The notes: generated by a model not told the origin, from the letters alone. A stretch of DNA of 64,000 bases from Planococcus liqunii (GCF_030413595.1 NZ_CP129238.1:1736001-1800000); one strand, 5' to 3'. Positions 7,969 through 16,899 are shown, numbered from the stretch's first letter. Program-made: numbers and translations.

Positions 7969-8235
7969 TTAAGTTCTTCTTGTTCTGCCTTTACGCATAG
8001 ATCCAAGAATTAGGCTTAAGACAAATACTAATACCAAAGCACCAATCAATGCAGGGATTAGATAAACGCCCCAAATTTCTGGACCCCAATCGCCTAGTAA
8101 TAAGCTACCTAGCCAAGCACCAACGATACCTGCAATAATGTTACCAATAATGCCGCCCGGGATGTCTTTACCAAGGATTAGACCTGCTAGCCAACCGATG
8201 ATGCCACCCATAATCAAGAATAGTAAGAAACTCAT
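7969..8235 (-). CDS. GlsB/YeaQ/YmgE family stress-response membrane protein
   Basis: This 88-residue protein has three glycine-rich membrane helices (about 3-20, 28-48, 55-80). The pattern GGIIGWLAGLI ... GGIIGNIIAGIVGAWLG is the transglycosylase-associated protein family signature. The start is ATG 8235, 9 bases after AAGGAG; an upstream TTG at 8244 touches the ribosome site. A sigma-B-like promoter lies upstream (8283-8308), matching the general-stress role proposed for this family. Molecular function unknown. Confidence 0.85.
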   Translation of the reverse strand: MSFLLFLIMGGIIGWLAGLILGKDIPGGIIGNIIAGIVGAWLGSLLLGDWGPEIWGVYLIPALIGALVLVFVLSLILGSMRKGRTRRT

Positions 8236-8282
8236 TCTGTCCAACTCCTTTTTTAATAATGAATAAGTGCTACACTCTAGAT

Positions 8283-8308
8283 ATAACCTTAATCATGACT
8301 TTTGAAAC
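8283..8308 (-). promoter_or_regulatory. Sigma-B-like promoter of GlsB-type gene
   Basis: On the minus strand GTTTCA - 14 bases - GGTTAT, close to the sigma-B consensus GTTTAA-N12-14-GGGTAT. It lies about 50 bp upstream of the GlsB-type start codon. Confidence 0.45.
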
Positions 8309-8433
8309 ATGGAGTTGAAAATAATTTTTAAAACGCCCATTTTTGCAAGCCCTCCGCCGCAGTAAGAAAGAAGGCTGCAGGCATGAAAAAATTAAAGGTA
8401 CTGGTAAATCCAATCAGAAATTCGGCGTCGTAT

Positions 8434-8976
8434 TCAGCGCACTTCGGCGCCAAGCGTGTTTTGGAAATGGCCGAGCGCCCATTCATGGCCAACCGGGTTG
8501 AAACTTGCAACCGCGTCTTGGTGAATCACAATATTGAATCCTTTGTTATAAGCTTCGACAGCCGTATGCAATACACAAATGTCGGTGCAGACGCCCACAA
8601 TGTGAACTTCTTCGATGCCTCTTTCACGCAGCAGAATTTCCAGATTGGTTCCGGCAAATGCACTGTAACGGGTTTTGTCCATCCAGACAATGCGGTCTTG
8701 ATGCTGTTCATACACCTCTGAAAGGCGGCCATACAAATTTCTGCCGGCTGTGCCTCGGATATTGTGGTCCGGGAAGAGTTTGGATTCGGGGTGGAAGTCG
8801 TTGTTGACTTCATGGAGATCAACTGGAAAAACGACGTAGTCTCCGGCTTGTATAAACTCCTCCGTCAACGAGCAAATCTTTTCTTCAATGGCCTGGCCGG
8901 GCTTTCCGCAGGTCAAGGCCCCGTCATCCGCCACGAAATCGACTGTATAATCTACTACTAATAACGCTTTTTTCAT
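8434..8976 (-). CDS. Isochorismatase-fold cysteine hydrolase, nicotinamidase-like
   Basis: This 180-residue enzyme has the PncA catalytic triad Asp9 (LLVVDYTVDF), Lys101 (MDKTRYSAF) and Cys130 (VGVCTDICV). The candidate metal ligands Asp53, His55 (PVDLHEVNND) and His71 are also present. That combination is typical of nicotinamidases, which hydrolyse nicotinamide to nicotinate in NAD salvage. It is transcribed alone with a good Shine-Dalgarno (GGAGGCAG). About 190 bp downstream (8245-8433) hold only the GlsB promoter and no other gene. Confidence 0.85.
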   Translation of the reverse strand: MKKALLVVDYTVDFVADDGALTCGKPGQAIEEKICSLTEEFIQAGDYVVFPVDLHEVNNDFHPESKLFPDHNIRGTAGRNLYGRLSEVYEQHQDRIVWMDKTRYSAFAGTNLEILLRERGIEEVHIVGVCTDICVLHTAVEAYNKGFNIVIHQDAVASFNPVGHEWALGHFQNTLGAEVR

Positions 8977-9048
8977 CTGTCTGCCTCCTAATCTTTTATC
9001 CTCTTAATCTAATCACAATTAAACTTTTAAAAAAAGAGATATTCATTA

Positions 9049-9077
9049 TTGCAAAGAAAAAGAATTTTCTGTATACT
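9049..9077 (+). promoter_or_regulatory. Sigma-A promoter of 35-residue ORF
   Basis: TTGCAA - 17 bases - TATACT, about 20 bp before the ribosome binding site AAAGGAGATGA of the small ORF at 9098. Near-consensus boxes and ideal spacing support the ORF as a real transcript. Confidence 0.6.
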
Positions 9078-9097
9078 CCTTAAAAGGAGATGAGAAT

Positions 9098-9205
9098 ATG
9101 GTATATGAAAACACTGAGAAATTGAACCGCCAGGCTTTCTGGTTTGTGGTCCTTCATACTTTGCTCATTATCAATTTTGCCATCGATTTTGAGGTGTTCA
9201 TGTGA
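9098..9205 (+). CDS. Small membrane protein, 35 residues, unknown
   Basis: ATG 9098 lies 6 bases after AAAGGAGATGA and behind a good promoter. The product MVYENTEKLNRQ followed by a hydrophobic segment of about 17 residues and FEVFM is a single-pass mini membrane protein. A strong terminator starts 6 bases after the stop. Promoter, ribosome site and terminator together make it a convincing gene. No family recognised. Confidence 0.6.
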   Translation: MVYENTEKLNRQAFWFVVLHTLLIINFAIDFEVFM

Positions 9206-9210
9206 AACAG

Positions 9211-9263
9211 CCATTAAAATAACCTGCTCCCGCATACAAACGGGGAGCAGGTTATTTTAATGG
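9211..9263. terminator. Long bidirectional terminator
   Basis: About 22-bp stem: left arm 9211-9232 (core AACCTGCTCCC), right arm 9241-9263 (core GGGAGCAGGTT), with A- and T-rich outer ends. It separates the small ORF at 9098 from the convergent recombinase-like gene. Confidence 0.85.
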
Positions 9264-9269
9264 AATAAG

Positions 9270-10124
9270 TTAATCCCGTTTCAAGCGGGTCAGGGAATCT
9301 TTCAGCATCCGGGAAGCCGAGTCGAGCGAGACACCCATGATTTCCTGGATTTCTTCCAGGTTTTTGTGTTCAACCGCGTATAAATGATGGACATAGGCAA
9401 AACGGATGTCCCCGGAACGGATCGGCGTGCCGAGAAACGCGGACAGCGATTCGGTATAGTCGGACAGCGATCCCATTTTAAACATGGTGTATTCGTCTTT
9501 CACTTTGGATGACAACAGGTAAGGGGTATTGCGGAAAACCGCCCGTTCAATGCCGTCCAGCATCACGGGAATTTCCTTTTCCGTAAATTCGATATGGACC
9601 ACATAGCCGTCTTTCTTTTCAACGGTCAACTCGAGCACATCGCCGCGGTCGACAAAATCTTCCACTTCGATGGCTGCCATGTCACGCAGGCGAAGCCCGC
9701 GCATATATAAGAGGAAAAGAATTTTCGCCGTCAGTGATAATTGGTCGGAATCGAGCACCGACGCCTTCTTTTCCAAAAGAACTTCGTAATTGATATGGAT
9801 ATCAGATGGCCGCAAATCCAGTTTTTGATTGAATTTAAATTTCGGCATAAAATCCACCGGAATCCGGCCGATTCTCCACATATAATCGAACCATTGCCGA
9901 ATATAAATCAGTTTCCGGTTCAAGGTGCTGTCCTTGATGCCGGTCGCGTATTCTTCCTGCAGAAACTTTTGAATATCAATCGGACGAATTTCATGGGGTT
10001 CCACTTGTTTCTTATATGTTTTTCGCAAATAAGCGAACAGCGAGCGGATCAATTGTACTTCATGGACAACCGTATTCGGACTAATGCCATTTTCTAACCG
10101 ATACTTTTCATAACCATAAGGCAT
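9270..10124 (-). CDS. Tyrosine recombinase-like protein lacking the nucleophile
   Basis: The 284-residue protein has an N-terminal core-binding (SAM-like) domain (about 1-90, NTVVHEVQLIRSLFAYL) and a C-terminal domain that aligns by eye with XerC/D catalytic domains. The first Arg region YMRGLRLRDM is recognisable. In the C-terminal part SGDIRFAYVHHLYAVEHKNL stands where an HxxRH-type motif is expected, and SLDSASRMLKDS replaces the segment carrying the catalytic Tyr. It is therefore probably catalytically dead and may act as a DNA-binding protein. Start ATG 10124 is chosen for its spacing to GGAGGAGGGG. Confidence 0.65.
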   Translation of the reverse strand: MPYGYEKYRLENGISPNTVVHEVQLIRSLFAYLRKTYKKQVEPHEIRPIDIQKFLQEEYATGIKDSTLNRKLIYIRQWFDYMWRIGRIPVDFMPKFKFNQKLDLRPSDIHINYEVLLEKKASVLDSDQLSLTAKILFLLYMRGLRLRDMAAIEVEDFVDRGDVLELTVEKKDGYVVHIEFTEKEIPVMLDGIERAVFRNTPYLLSSKVKDEYTMFKMGSLSDYTESLSAFLGTPIRSGDIRFAYVHHLYAVEHKNLEEIQEIMGVSLDSASRMLKDSLTRLKRD

Positions 10125-10352
10125 AAAGCAGCACCCCTCCTCCATAATTATCCTTAATTATACCACTAATCCGGAAAAATAGAACGTACTTTCCCTTGGG
10201 AAAAGCCTGTAAAACAGCGGTTTTATCAGGTTTTTAGCCTTTTGGGGCTGAATACGCCAGAAACAGGAAAAATTACACGAAAAGAAAGCTTTATTTAAAT
10301 ACGATAAGGGTATGCCTACTATAGAAGTCCATATCACAGATGGGGGATTGCA

Positions 10353-10859
10353 ATGTTTAAAGAAGAGAACGCTAAAATCAGGAAGGCTATTTTACAAGCG
10401 GTGGAAGGCTGGCCGGACGAAGTCCTGAACAAGAAACCGTCCATGGATGAATGGTCGCCGATACAGATCCTCGACCACCTTTACCTGATGGAAGGGATGG
10501 TGGCTAAAAATGTGGGCCGGCAGTTGGAGAGCGAAAAAAGCGAAAAAGCAGTCAAGAAACCGATCCAGCTGACTGTCAGCCGCATGGTGAAAGTGGACGC
10601 ACCGAAACACGTCGTGCCGTCCGAGGAATATATTTCCCTTACCGAGATGAAAAAACGGCTGGAAGATTCAAGGGCGCTCTTGCACCGCGTTTACGATGGG
10701 ACTACGATTGAAGAGCTGGAAAATAAGTCGATGCCCCATCCGGTCTTCGGCAAGGTACCGCTTATCCAGTGGTTCCCATTTGTCGGACTTCACGAGAAAC
10801 GGCATTTAAAGCAGTTGGAAAAGACCTTGGACAAACTCAAATCAGAAAAGACTGGGTAA
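10353..10859 (+). CDS. DinB-like (DinB_2) protein
   Basis: This 168-residue four-helix-bundle protein has histidines in the positions typical of DinB/YfiT metal sites: ILDHLYLMEG in helix 2 and GLHEKRHLKQ near the end. The second part holds an E/K-rich helix. Many members are thiol-dependent enzymes, but this one cannot be assigned a substrate. Shine-Dalgarno GGGGGAT precedes ATG 10353. The 200-bp upstream gap carries GGGTAT at 10310, a weak sigma-B-like -10. Confidence 0.7.
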   Translation: MFKEENAKIRKAILQAVEGWPDEVLNKKPSMDEWSPIQILDHLYLMEGMVAKNVGRQLESEKSEKAVKKPIQLTVSRMVKVDAPKHVVPSEEYISLTEMKKRLEDSRALLHRVYDGTTIEELENKSMPHPVFGKVPLIQWFPFVGLHEKRHLKQLEKTLDKLKSEKTG

Positions 10860-10871
10860 TTCATAAAACTT

Positions 10872-10897
10872 ATTACAATGTATAAATTTAATGTAAT
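10872..10897. promoter_or_regulatory. Dyad ATTACA-N14-TGTAAT at aconitase promoter
   Basis: Inverted repeat ATTACA ... TGTAAT immediately upstream of, and touching, the -35 box of the acnA promoter. By analogy with B. subtilis citB, where CcpC binds a dyad at the promoter, this is a candidate operator. The protein that binds it cannot be told from sequence. Confidence 0.45.
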
Positions 10898-10925
10898 TTA
10901 CTTATGCTTCTCTTTTCGATATGAT
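10897..10925 (+). promoter_or_regulatory. Sigma-A promoter of aconitase gene
   Basis: TTTACT - 17 bases - TATGAT, about 60 bp before the start codon. The -10 is near consensus; the -35 is weak, as expected for a regulated promoter. Confidence 0.55.
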
Positions 10926-10984
10926 GGAGGAGGAGAAAAGACGCTTACCCGGCCTTTTCAAAGATTTAAAGGAGGAACATGATC

Positions 10985-13696
10985 ATGGCAAAAAGCAGTT
11001 TGCACAACAGCCGTACTTCTTTTGAGCTAAATGGCAAAACGTATAACTACTATCGTTTAGCTGCTTTAGAAGAAGCAGGAATCGCGAAAGTATCACGCCT
11101 TCCTTACTCAATTAAAGTACTTTTGGAATCCGTATTGCGTCAGCATGACGGATATGTCATCAAAGACGAGCATGTAGAAGAATTAGCAAAATGGGGCAAA
11201 AACGCCAACAAAGATGCAGAAGTACCATTCAAGCCGTCACGCGTAATCCTTCAGGATTTCACGGGTGTACCGGTTGTCGTTGACTTGGCAGCACTTCGTT
11301 CAGCTATGTCTGAACTAGGTGGAGACCCGAACAAAATTAACCCGGATGTACCAGTTGATCTTGTTGTTGACCACTCTGTCCAAGTAGACAGCTACGGTTC
11401 TAACGAATCGTTGAAAATCAACACGAAACTTGAATTTGAACGCAACGCAGAGCGCTACCAGTTCCTAAACTGGGCTCAAAAAGCATACGACAACTACCGT
11501 GCTGTTCCACCGGAAACCGGTATCGTTCACCAAGTTAACCTTGAGTACTTGGCAAGCGTTGTCCATGCCATCGCAAACGAAGATGGAACATTTGAAGCTT
11601 ACCCGGATACACTAGTTGGTACGGATTCTCATACAACGATGATCAACGGCCTTGGTGTACTTGGATGGGGCGTCGGCGGTATCGAAGCGGAAGCGGGCAT
11701 GCTGGGACAACCTTCATTCTTCCCAATTCCGGAAGTTATCGGCGTTAAATTGACAAATGCATTGCCAAACGGCGCAACAGCTACTGATTTGGCACTGAAA
11801 ATCACTCAAGTGCTCCGCCAAAAAGGCGTAGTTGGGAAATTCGTTGAGTTCTACGGCGCTGGTGTTACAACATTGCCGCTTGCTGACCGTTCAACAATTG
11901 CCAACATGGCTCCTGAATACGGCGCTACTTGCGGATTCTTCCCGGTTGACGAAGAAGCGCTTGATTACCTTCGCCTGACTGGCCGTGAAGACAGCCACAT
12001 TGAAGTTGTCAAAGCTTACTTGCAAGCCAACGACATGTTCTTCGATGCAGACAAAGATCCTGTTTACACAGACACAATCGAACTTGATCTTTCGACAATC
12101 GAACCAAACTTGTCAGGCCCTAAACGTCCGCAGGATTTGATTCCATTGTCTGAAATGAAGACAGAATTCAACAAAGCGGTAACGGCTCCTGAAGGCCCGC
12201 ACGGTTTCGCACTTAGCGAAGAAGAAATCAACAAAACAGCGACTGTGAACTTCAAAGACGGTTCAACAGCGGTTATGAAGACTGGTGCGATCGGCATTGC
12301 AGCGATCACGTCATGTACAAACACTTCTAACCCATACGTAATGCTGGGCGCTGGACTTGTTGCGAAAAAAGCAGCTGAAAAAGGCCTAATGCCACCGGCT
12401 TACGTAAAAACTTCTTTGGCACCAGGTTCAAAAGTTGTTACGGGCTACTTGCAGCAAAGCGGCCTGCTTGAGTACTTGGAGCAAATCCGCTTCAACTTGG
12501 TAGGTTACGGCTGTACAACATGTATCGGTAACTCAGGCCCAATGCTTCCTGAAATCGAAGATGCGATTTTAGACAGCGATCTATTGGTAACTTCTGTACT
12601 TTCCGGTAACCGTAACTTTGAAGGACGTATCCACCCGCTTGTAAAAGCGAACTACTTGGCTTCACCGCCGTTGGTTGTTGCTTATGCACTGGCTGGAACA
12701 GTTGATATCGATCTTCAAAACGACCCAATCGGACAAGACAAAGAAGGCAACAATGTGTTCTTGAGCGACATCTGGCCAACGACGGAAGAAGTCAACGAAG
12801 TCGTGAAGAGCACCGTTACACCTGAATTGTTCCGCAAAGAATATGCACGCGTGTTTGACGAAAACCAAACTTGGAATGCGATTGAAACAAATGACGATTC
12901 TTTATATGCATTTGACGAAGAGTCTACGTATATTCAGAACCCGCCGTTCTTCCAAGGACTTTCTGTTGAGCCAAAAGCGATCCAGTCTCTGGATAACTTG
13001 CGCGTAGTGGCTAAATTCGCAGATTCAATTACAACTGACCACATTTCACCAGCTGGCGCAATCGGCAAAGATACTCCGGCAGGGAAATACTTGCGTGAAA
13101 AAGGCGTAGAACCTCGTAACTTCAACTCTTACGGATCTCGCCGTGGTAACCATGAAGTGATGATGCGCGGAACGTTCGCAAACATCCGTATTCGTAACCA
13201 AGTGGCACCAGGCACAACAGGCGGTTTCACAACGTACTGGCCAACTGGTGAAACTCTGCCGATCTACGATGCAGCGATGAAATACCAGGAACGCGGCACA
13301 GGACTTGTTGTTCTTGCCGGCAAAGACTACGGCATGGGCTCTTCACGTGACTGGGCTGCCAAAGGTACATTCCTTCTAGGCATCAAAACAGTCATCGCTG
13401 AAAGCTACGAGCGTATTCACCGTTCAAACCTTGTGATGATGGGTGTTCTTCCGTTGCAATTTGTAAACGGACAAAACGCTGACTCACTTGGCTTGACTGG
13501 CCGCGAAAGCATTTCTGTCAACTTGACTGACGACGTGAAACCACGCGACGTCCTGAAAGTAACAGCAACTGCTGAAGACGGTACCGTTACAGAATTCGAC
13601 GCACTTGTGCGCTTCGACTCTGAAGTAGAAGTAGACTACTACCGCCATGGTGGTATCCTGCAAATGGTATTGAGAAGAAAACTGGTTGAAGCATAA
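10985..13696 (+). CDS. acnA: Aconitate hydratase
   Basis: This 903-residue TCA-cycle enzyme interconverts citrate and isocitrate; without its iron-sulfur cluster the family can act as an RNA-binding regulator. Cluster cysteines are visible in [10 protein letters not shown] and in [32 protein letters not shown] and the C-terminal swivel domain ([26 protein letters not shown]) are intact. Length and sequence match Bacillus CitB. An ATG at 10979 is in frame but only 3 bases from GGAGG, so ATG 10985 is preferred. Codon use is strongly adapted, suggesting high expression. Confidence 0.97.
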   Translation: MAKSSLHNSRTSFELNGKTYNYYRLAALEEAGIAKVSRLPYSIKVLLESVLRQHDGYVIKDEHVEELAKWGKNANKDAEVPFKPSRVILQDFTGVPVVVDLAALRSAMSELGGDPNKINPDVPVDLVVDHSVQVDSYGSNESLKINTKLEFERNAERYQFLNWAQKAYDNYRAVPPETGIVHQVNLEYLASVVHAIANEDGTFEAYPDTLVGTDSHTTMINGLGVLGWGVGGIEAEAGMLGQPSFFPIPEVIGVKLTNALPNGATATDLALKITQVLRQKGVVGKFVEFYGAGVTTLPLADRSTIANMAPEYGATCGFFPVDEEALDYLRLTGREDSHIEVVKAYLQANDMFFDADKDPVYTDTIELDLSTIEPNLSGPKRPQDLIPLSEMKTEFNKAVTAPEGPHGFALSEEEINKTATVNFKDGSTAVMKTGAIGIAAITSCTNTSNPYVMLGAGLVAKKAAEKGLMPPAYVKTSLAPGSKVVTGYLQQSGLLEYLEQIRFNLVGYGCTTCIGNSGPMLPEIEDAILDSDLLVTSVLSGNRNFEGRIHPLVKANYLASPPLVVAYALAGTVDIDLQNDPIGQDKEGNNVFLSDIWPTTEEVNEVVKSTVTPELFRKEYARVFDENQTWNAIETNDDSLYAFDEESTYIQNPPFFQGLSVEPKAIQSLDNLRVVAKFADSITTDHISPAGAIGKDTPAGKYLREKGVEPRNFNSYGSRRGNHEVMMRGTFANIRIRNQVAPGTTGGFTTYWPTGETLPIYDAAMKYQERGTGLVVLAGKDYGMGSSRDWAAKGTFLLGIKTVIAESYERIHRSNLVMMGVLPLQFVNGQNADSLGLTGRESISVNLTDDVKPRDVLKVTATAEDGTVTEFDALVRFDSEVEVDYYRHGGILQMVLRRKLVEA

Positions 13697-13699
13697 GAG

Positions 13700-13845
13700 A
13701 AAAGCGGAAGCGTCCGTTTAGTCCCGACAAGCGCTGGAGGGCTTACTGTGAATGGCGAACTTTGCCATTTGCTGTAAGACCGAAGCGACTCGAGGGACTG
13801 GACGCTGCAGCTGGACAAGAAAAGCGGAAACTGCGAAGTAAAAAA
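13700..13845. repeat. Structured intergenic repeat element after acnA
   Basis: A GC-rich element starting AAGCGGAAGCGTCCG. Outer arms AGCGTCC ... AGTCCC pair with GGGACT GGACGCT (13795-13807). Inside is a second hairpin, CTTAC ... AATGGC with GCCATT ... GTAAG. The motif AAAGCGGAA recurs at the right end (about 13820). The layout is that of the REP-like elements common between genes in Bacillaceae and Planococcaceae. It lies in the acnA 3' untranslated region. Confidence 0.65.
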
Positions 13846-13906
13846 AGATCAGACGTCCCCTGAATCAGGACGTGTGAATCTGAGCAAGTCAATTCCTTAC
13901 ACTCAA

Positions 13907-13937
13907 ATAAGGCTGCCCTCGGGCAGCCTTATTTTTT
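13907..13937 (+). terminator. Terminator downstream of acnA
   Basis: Stem AAGGCTGCC / GGCAGCCTT with loop CTCG, followed by ATTTTTTATT. It lies after the structured repeat and closes the acnA transcript. Confidence 0.85.
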
Positions 13938-13984
13938 ATTTATCGAACGATTTTCTGTATACTTACATAGAGGTGAAAGAGAAC

Positions 13985-14425
13985 ATGCATATAAGCGACA
14001 AAGAAATCGAAATCCGCTACGCGGAAACCGATCAAATGGGCGTGGTGTACCACGCGAACTATATTATCTGGCTGGAAATCGGCCGGACGCAATTGATTGA
14101 AGACCTGGGCTTTACTTATGCCGGGATGGAAAGTGAAGGCTACCTGTCACCGGTGACCGATATTTCGATCCAGTACAAAGCGGCCATGCGCTACGGCCAA
14201 AAAGCGACGGTGCGTACGTGGGTGGAAGACCACGGACGCCTGCGCACCACGTACGGCTACGAAATACTGCACGAAGACGGAACGATTGCCGCAACCGCAA
14301 CTTCTGAACACGTGGTAGTTAAAAAAGATTCGTTCCGCCCGGTATCATTGAAGAAAATCTATCCGGAATGGCACGAGAAATACGAAGAAATCAAAAAGCA
14401 GGCCACTGATGGCGTTCGGAGTTAA
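13985..14425 (+). CDS. yneP: Acyl-CoA thioesterase, 4HBT/YbgC type (YneP)
   Basis: This 146-residue hotdog-fold thioesterase carries the family motif YAETDQMGVVYHANY with the catalytic Asp. An open frame extends upstream to 13874 through the terminator, so the real start is ATG 13985 after GAGGTGAAAG. A TATACT -10 box lies at 13959. Position behind aconitase and before a YneQ-like gene matches B. subtilis yneP. The acyl substrate is not known. Confidence 0.88.
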   Translation: MHISDKEIEIRYAETDQMGVVYHANYIIWLEIGRTQLIEDLGFTYAGMESEGYLSPVTDISIQYKAAMRYGQKATVRTWVEDHGRLRTTYGYEILHEDGTIAATATSEHVVVKKDSFRPVSLKKIYPEWHEKYEEIKKQATDGVRS

Positions 14426-14711
14426 GCGAGAGGAACTGAACCGCTGGAAACACAATGTCGAGGCGGGCCAAATCGCATTTTTGACGCATTACTGGATCGA
14501 TGAGCGTTTTCCGGGTTGTGCAACGGTCACAAAAGTGGGCTGTAGCGACCTGGATAAGCTGGAAGAATGGGGAAAACAATACGGCTTGAAGCGTGAGTGG
14601 ATGGATCTGCGGGGCAACTACCCGCATTTTGATTTGTTCGGAGAGCATCAGCGCCGCATTTTGTTGGCAGAAGGACAGGCGGAACATCTACGGCGGTTCG
14701 ACCTGTATTAG
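14409..14711 (+). CDS. yneQ: YneQ-like protein
   Basis: This 100-residue protein overlaps the thioesterase by 17 bp, so the two are translationally coupled. It begins MAFGVKREELNRWK and contains AFLTHYWIDERFPGCATVTKVGC and WMDLRGNYPHFDLF, which fit the YneQ family and the same gene order in Bacillus. Function unknown. A terminator lies 20 bp downstream. Confidence 0.75.
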   Translation: MAFGVKREELNRWKHNVEAGQIAFLTHYWIDERFPGCATVTKVGCSDLDKLEEWGKQYGLKREWMDLRGNYPHFDLFGEHQRRILLAEGQAEHLRRFDLY

Positions 14712-14730
14712 AGGATTACCTTTCTTTTTA

Positions 14731-14767
14731 GACTGCGGGCAGCGCACAAGCTGTCCGCAGTTTTTTT
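14731..14767 (+). terminator. Terminator after yneP-yneQ
   Basis: Stem ACTGCGG / CCGCAGT with inner CAGC / GCTG and seven T. Confidence 0.85.
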
Positions 14768-14786
14768 ACGAAGAAAACCAGAAGGA

Positions 14787-15182
14787 CTACAAATCGATGA
14801 AATCTTCGATGTACGCTTGCAGCTCTTGTTGAATGTCCTGTAAATTTTCATCCAGCAAGTCTCCGACCAGCCGGCTGCCGGGGAGGTTCTGAGTTACAGG
14901 CAAACCTAAAAAGAGCCGCTCACATGTCCAAATGGGGATGTTATGCAAATCAATGAGTTCCCCGTGGTCATCGCAAATGCTGACGACAAGCGAAGAACGG
15001 TATCCAGGCTGGAAAGGATCGGTGCCGTCTTTTTCAACTCCGGCATCGAGCACTTTGTATTCCTGCAGGAACAAACCTTGAAAGCGGGGAAGCCAGCTTT
15101 CCACATAGCGAGTAAGTTCCATTTCCTTGCGATGGATTTCCTGCTTTAACGACTCGTTGAATTCTTTCTGGCGAAACCGCAT
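14787..15182 (-). CDS. Hypothetical protein, 131 residues
   Basis: A soluble acidic protein with a helical N-terminal third (QKEFNESLKQEIHRKEMELTRYVE), a probable beta-rich centre (YRSSLVVSICDDHGELIDLHNIPIW) and an acidic helical C terminus. ATG 15182 has AAGGA 7 bases upstream. No family is recognised. It lies between yneQ and the HesB-like gene, with about 100 bp to the latter. Confidence 0.6.
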   Translation of the reverse strand: MRFRQKEFNESLKQEIHRKEMELTRYVESWLPRFQGLFLQEYKVLDAGVEKDGTDPFQPGYRSSLVVSICDDHGELIDLHNIPIWTCERLFLGLPVTQNLPGSRLVGDLLDENLQDIQQELQAYIEDFIDL

Positions 15183-15280
15183 ATCCAATTCCTTCTTTCC
15201 ATGAGAAGTTTCTTTCTGTCAAATGACAATAATGCCGATAAAAAAACACTGCCGAAGCAGTGCAGGTCGATCTTTTTCAG

Positions 15281-15580
15281 TTAGGCACTTTCCTTTTCGT
15301 AGGAATAGTCCAATTCCTTTAATTCATCGTTTACGGTAACGTGCAAATCGTGTCCATCAAAATACCAGACATCGGTTTGTTCCACATAATAAGTGACGCC
15401 GTCGTGTTCAAGTACCACTGTGGCTTCTGATGGGACATCTTTTGTCACGCCGAGCGAGAAGCCGGGCTGAAGTTTGCTCGAACCGCCATAGCGGACGTAA
15501 AACCGGACCGCTTCTCCTGCTTCGACTTCCATTTCTTCATGAAACCACTTGAACGCATCTTCACTGATGTCGATTTTCAC
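15281..15580 (-). CDS. yneR: HesB/YneR family protein without cluster cysteines
   Basis: This 99-residue HesB/IscA-fold protein starts MKIDISEDAFKWFHEEM and contains FYVRYGGSSKLQPGFSLGV. It has no cysteine at all, so it cannot bind an iron-sulfur cluster the way IscA does. The same gene in B. subtilis (yneR, next to plsY) belongs to this subgroup. GTG 15580 is chosen over GTG 15589 because AAAGGG is too close to the latter. It probably shares a transcript with plsY, 25 bp upstream. Confidence 0.8.
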   Translation of the reverse strand: MKIDISEDAFKWFHEEMEVEAGEAVRFYVRYGGSSKLQPGFSLGVTKDVPSEATVVLEHDGVTYYVEQTDVWYFDGHDLHVTVNDELKELDYSYEKESA

Positions 15581-15604
15581 TCCATGCACGCCCTTTCGTA
15601 GACA

Positions 15605-16195
15605 TTACCATTTGATTTTCGGTTCGGTTCCTGCCTTGATTCTGCCAATATTCGCCCGGTGACGGTAAATGATGAATGTTGCCAAAACAATGATGACTGC
15701 CAGGAACAAGTAGTCGCCTGTATTGATTGCATAAATGGTGGTGTAGATGACGGCTACAACCGCCAAAATGATGGAGGACAGCGAAACCATCTTGGTGATT
15801 TTCAAGGTGATCAATAGGACCGCCACCGCTACCAGGAAAAGCGGCCATTGGTACCCCAGCAGGATGCCGCCGGAAGTCGCTACGGCTTTGCCGCCTTTGA
15901 ATTTCGCGAAAACCGGGAACATGTGGCCAACGACAGCAATCACCCCGAAGATCAGCGGGTGGATATTGGTGTCGATATAAAGCGGGATCAAGGTGGCTGC
16001 TGTCCCTTTTAAAATATCCAGTACGGTCACGACGATCCCCGCTTTGGCGCCTAAGGTCCGGAACGTGTTGGTCGCGCCGAGGTTGCCGCTTCCTTTGGTC
16101 CGGATATCTGTGTTGTAAAAGATTTTTCCAATCCACAATGCGGAAGGAATTGAGCCAAGCAAATAAGCTAAAAGTACTGGAAGCAATATATCCAT
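15605..16195 (-). CDS. plsY: Acyl-phosphate:glycerol-3-phosphate acyltransferase PlsY
   Basis: This 196-residue integral membrane enzyme transfers the acyl group from acyl phosphate to glycerol-3-phosphate, the first step of phospholipid synthesis. It has about five helices and the three conserved cytoplasmic motifs: [13 protein letters not shown], the glycine-rich [14 protein letters not shown], and [16 protein letters not shown]. Length is normal. The 220-bp gap to yneT (16196-16419) holds the divergent promoters; I see no RNA or gene in it. Confidence 0.95.
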   Translation of the reverse strand: MDILLPVLLAYLLGSIPSALWIGKIFYNTDIRTKGSGNLGATNTFRTLGAKAGIVVTVLDILKGTAATLIPLYIDTNIHPLIFGVIAVVGHMFPVFAKFKGGKAVATSGGILLGYQWPLFLVAVAVLLITLKITKMVSLSSIILAVVAVIYTTIYAINTGDYLFLAVIIVLATFIIYRHRANIGRIKAGTEPKIKW

Positions 16196-16419
16196 TTTGA
16201 ACTCCTTTGAACCATACTATTTATCCTGCATCAACAGCCAAAAAACGGCCATTAAAACCCAAGCGAGGGACTGCCGGTTGGGCTGGATCGCCCACGGAAT
16301 GCCATTTCACTTTACGTTTTTAGTTTAACACGAAGCGAGTTCTTTGAACAATATGTCTCTGATTGTTCACCTGACTCCCTCAAATAAGGTATGATAGAAT
16401 AAAAGGACAGGTGATTCTC

Positions 16420-16827
16420 ATGAACAATCCAAGCCGTGAAGAAATCAAGAAAATCCTCGATACTGCAAAAACTATCGCAGTCGTGGGCCTAAGCCCGAAT
16501 CCGAACCGGACTTCTTATATGGTATCTGAAGCGATGCAAAAAGCGGGTTACCGCATCATTCCGGTCAACCCCGTTGCCGACGAAGTGCTGGGGGAGAAAA
16601 GTTATGCGACGCTCGCTGATATCCCGCATCCGGTCGACATCGTCAACGTCTTCAGACGCAGTGAATTTTTGCCGGAGCTCGCAAAAGAGTTTGTCGGGAT
16701 CGATTGCCCTGTGTTTTGGACGCAGTTGAATGTGGTAGATGAAGACGTTTTCAATGAATTGGCGGATGCCGGCTACACCGTAATTATGGACCGCTGCATC
16801 AAAGTGGAACACGCCATCCTGAAGTAG
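16420..16827 (+). CDS. yneT: CoA-binding domain protein (YneT/YccU type)
   Basis: This 135-residue Rossmann-fold protein shows the nucleotide-binding loop TIAVVGLSPNPNRTSYMV and the conserved PVNPVADEVLGEKSY and FRRSEFLPELAKE segments of the CoA-binding (YccU) family. An in-frame GTG 16411 is part of the Shine-Dalgarno, so ATG 16420 is the start. In Bacillus yneT lies in the same place between plsY and parE. Role unknown. Confidence 0.88.
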   Translation: MNNPSREEIKKILDTAKTIAVVGLSPNPNRTSYMVSEAMQKAGYRIIPVNPVADEVLGEKSYATLADIPHPVDIVNVFRRSEFLPELAKEFVGIDCPVFWTQLNVVDEDVFNELADAGYTVIMDRCIKVEHAILK

Positions 16828-16899
16828 TGGAAAAGGGCAGCCAGCATAATCAATAATTCCAATGGCTGGCCAACCGGCAGTAAATCCGATTTAGGCAGA

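Noticed and set aside
13874..13984. N-terminal extension of the YneP thioesterase
   Set aside because: The upstream frame runs through a terminator hairpin and the promoter; the family starts at the MHISDKEIEIRYAETD region.
16196..16419. Small RNA or riboswitch in the plsY-yneT gap
   Set aside because: Some short inverted repeats exist, but no conserved aptamer pattern or terminator could be made out.
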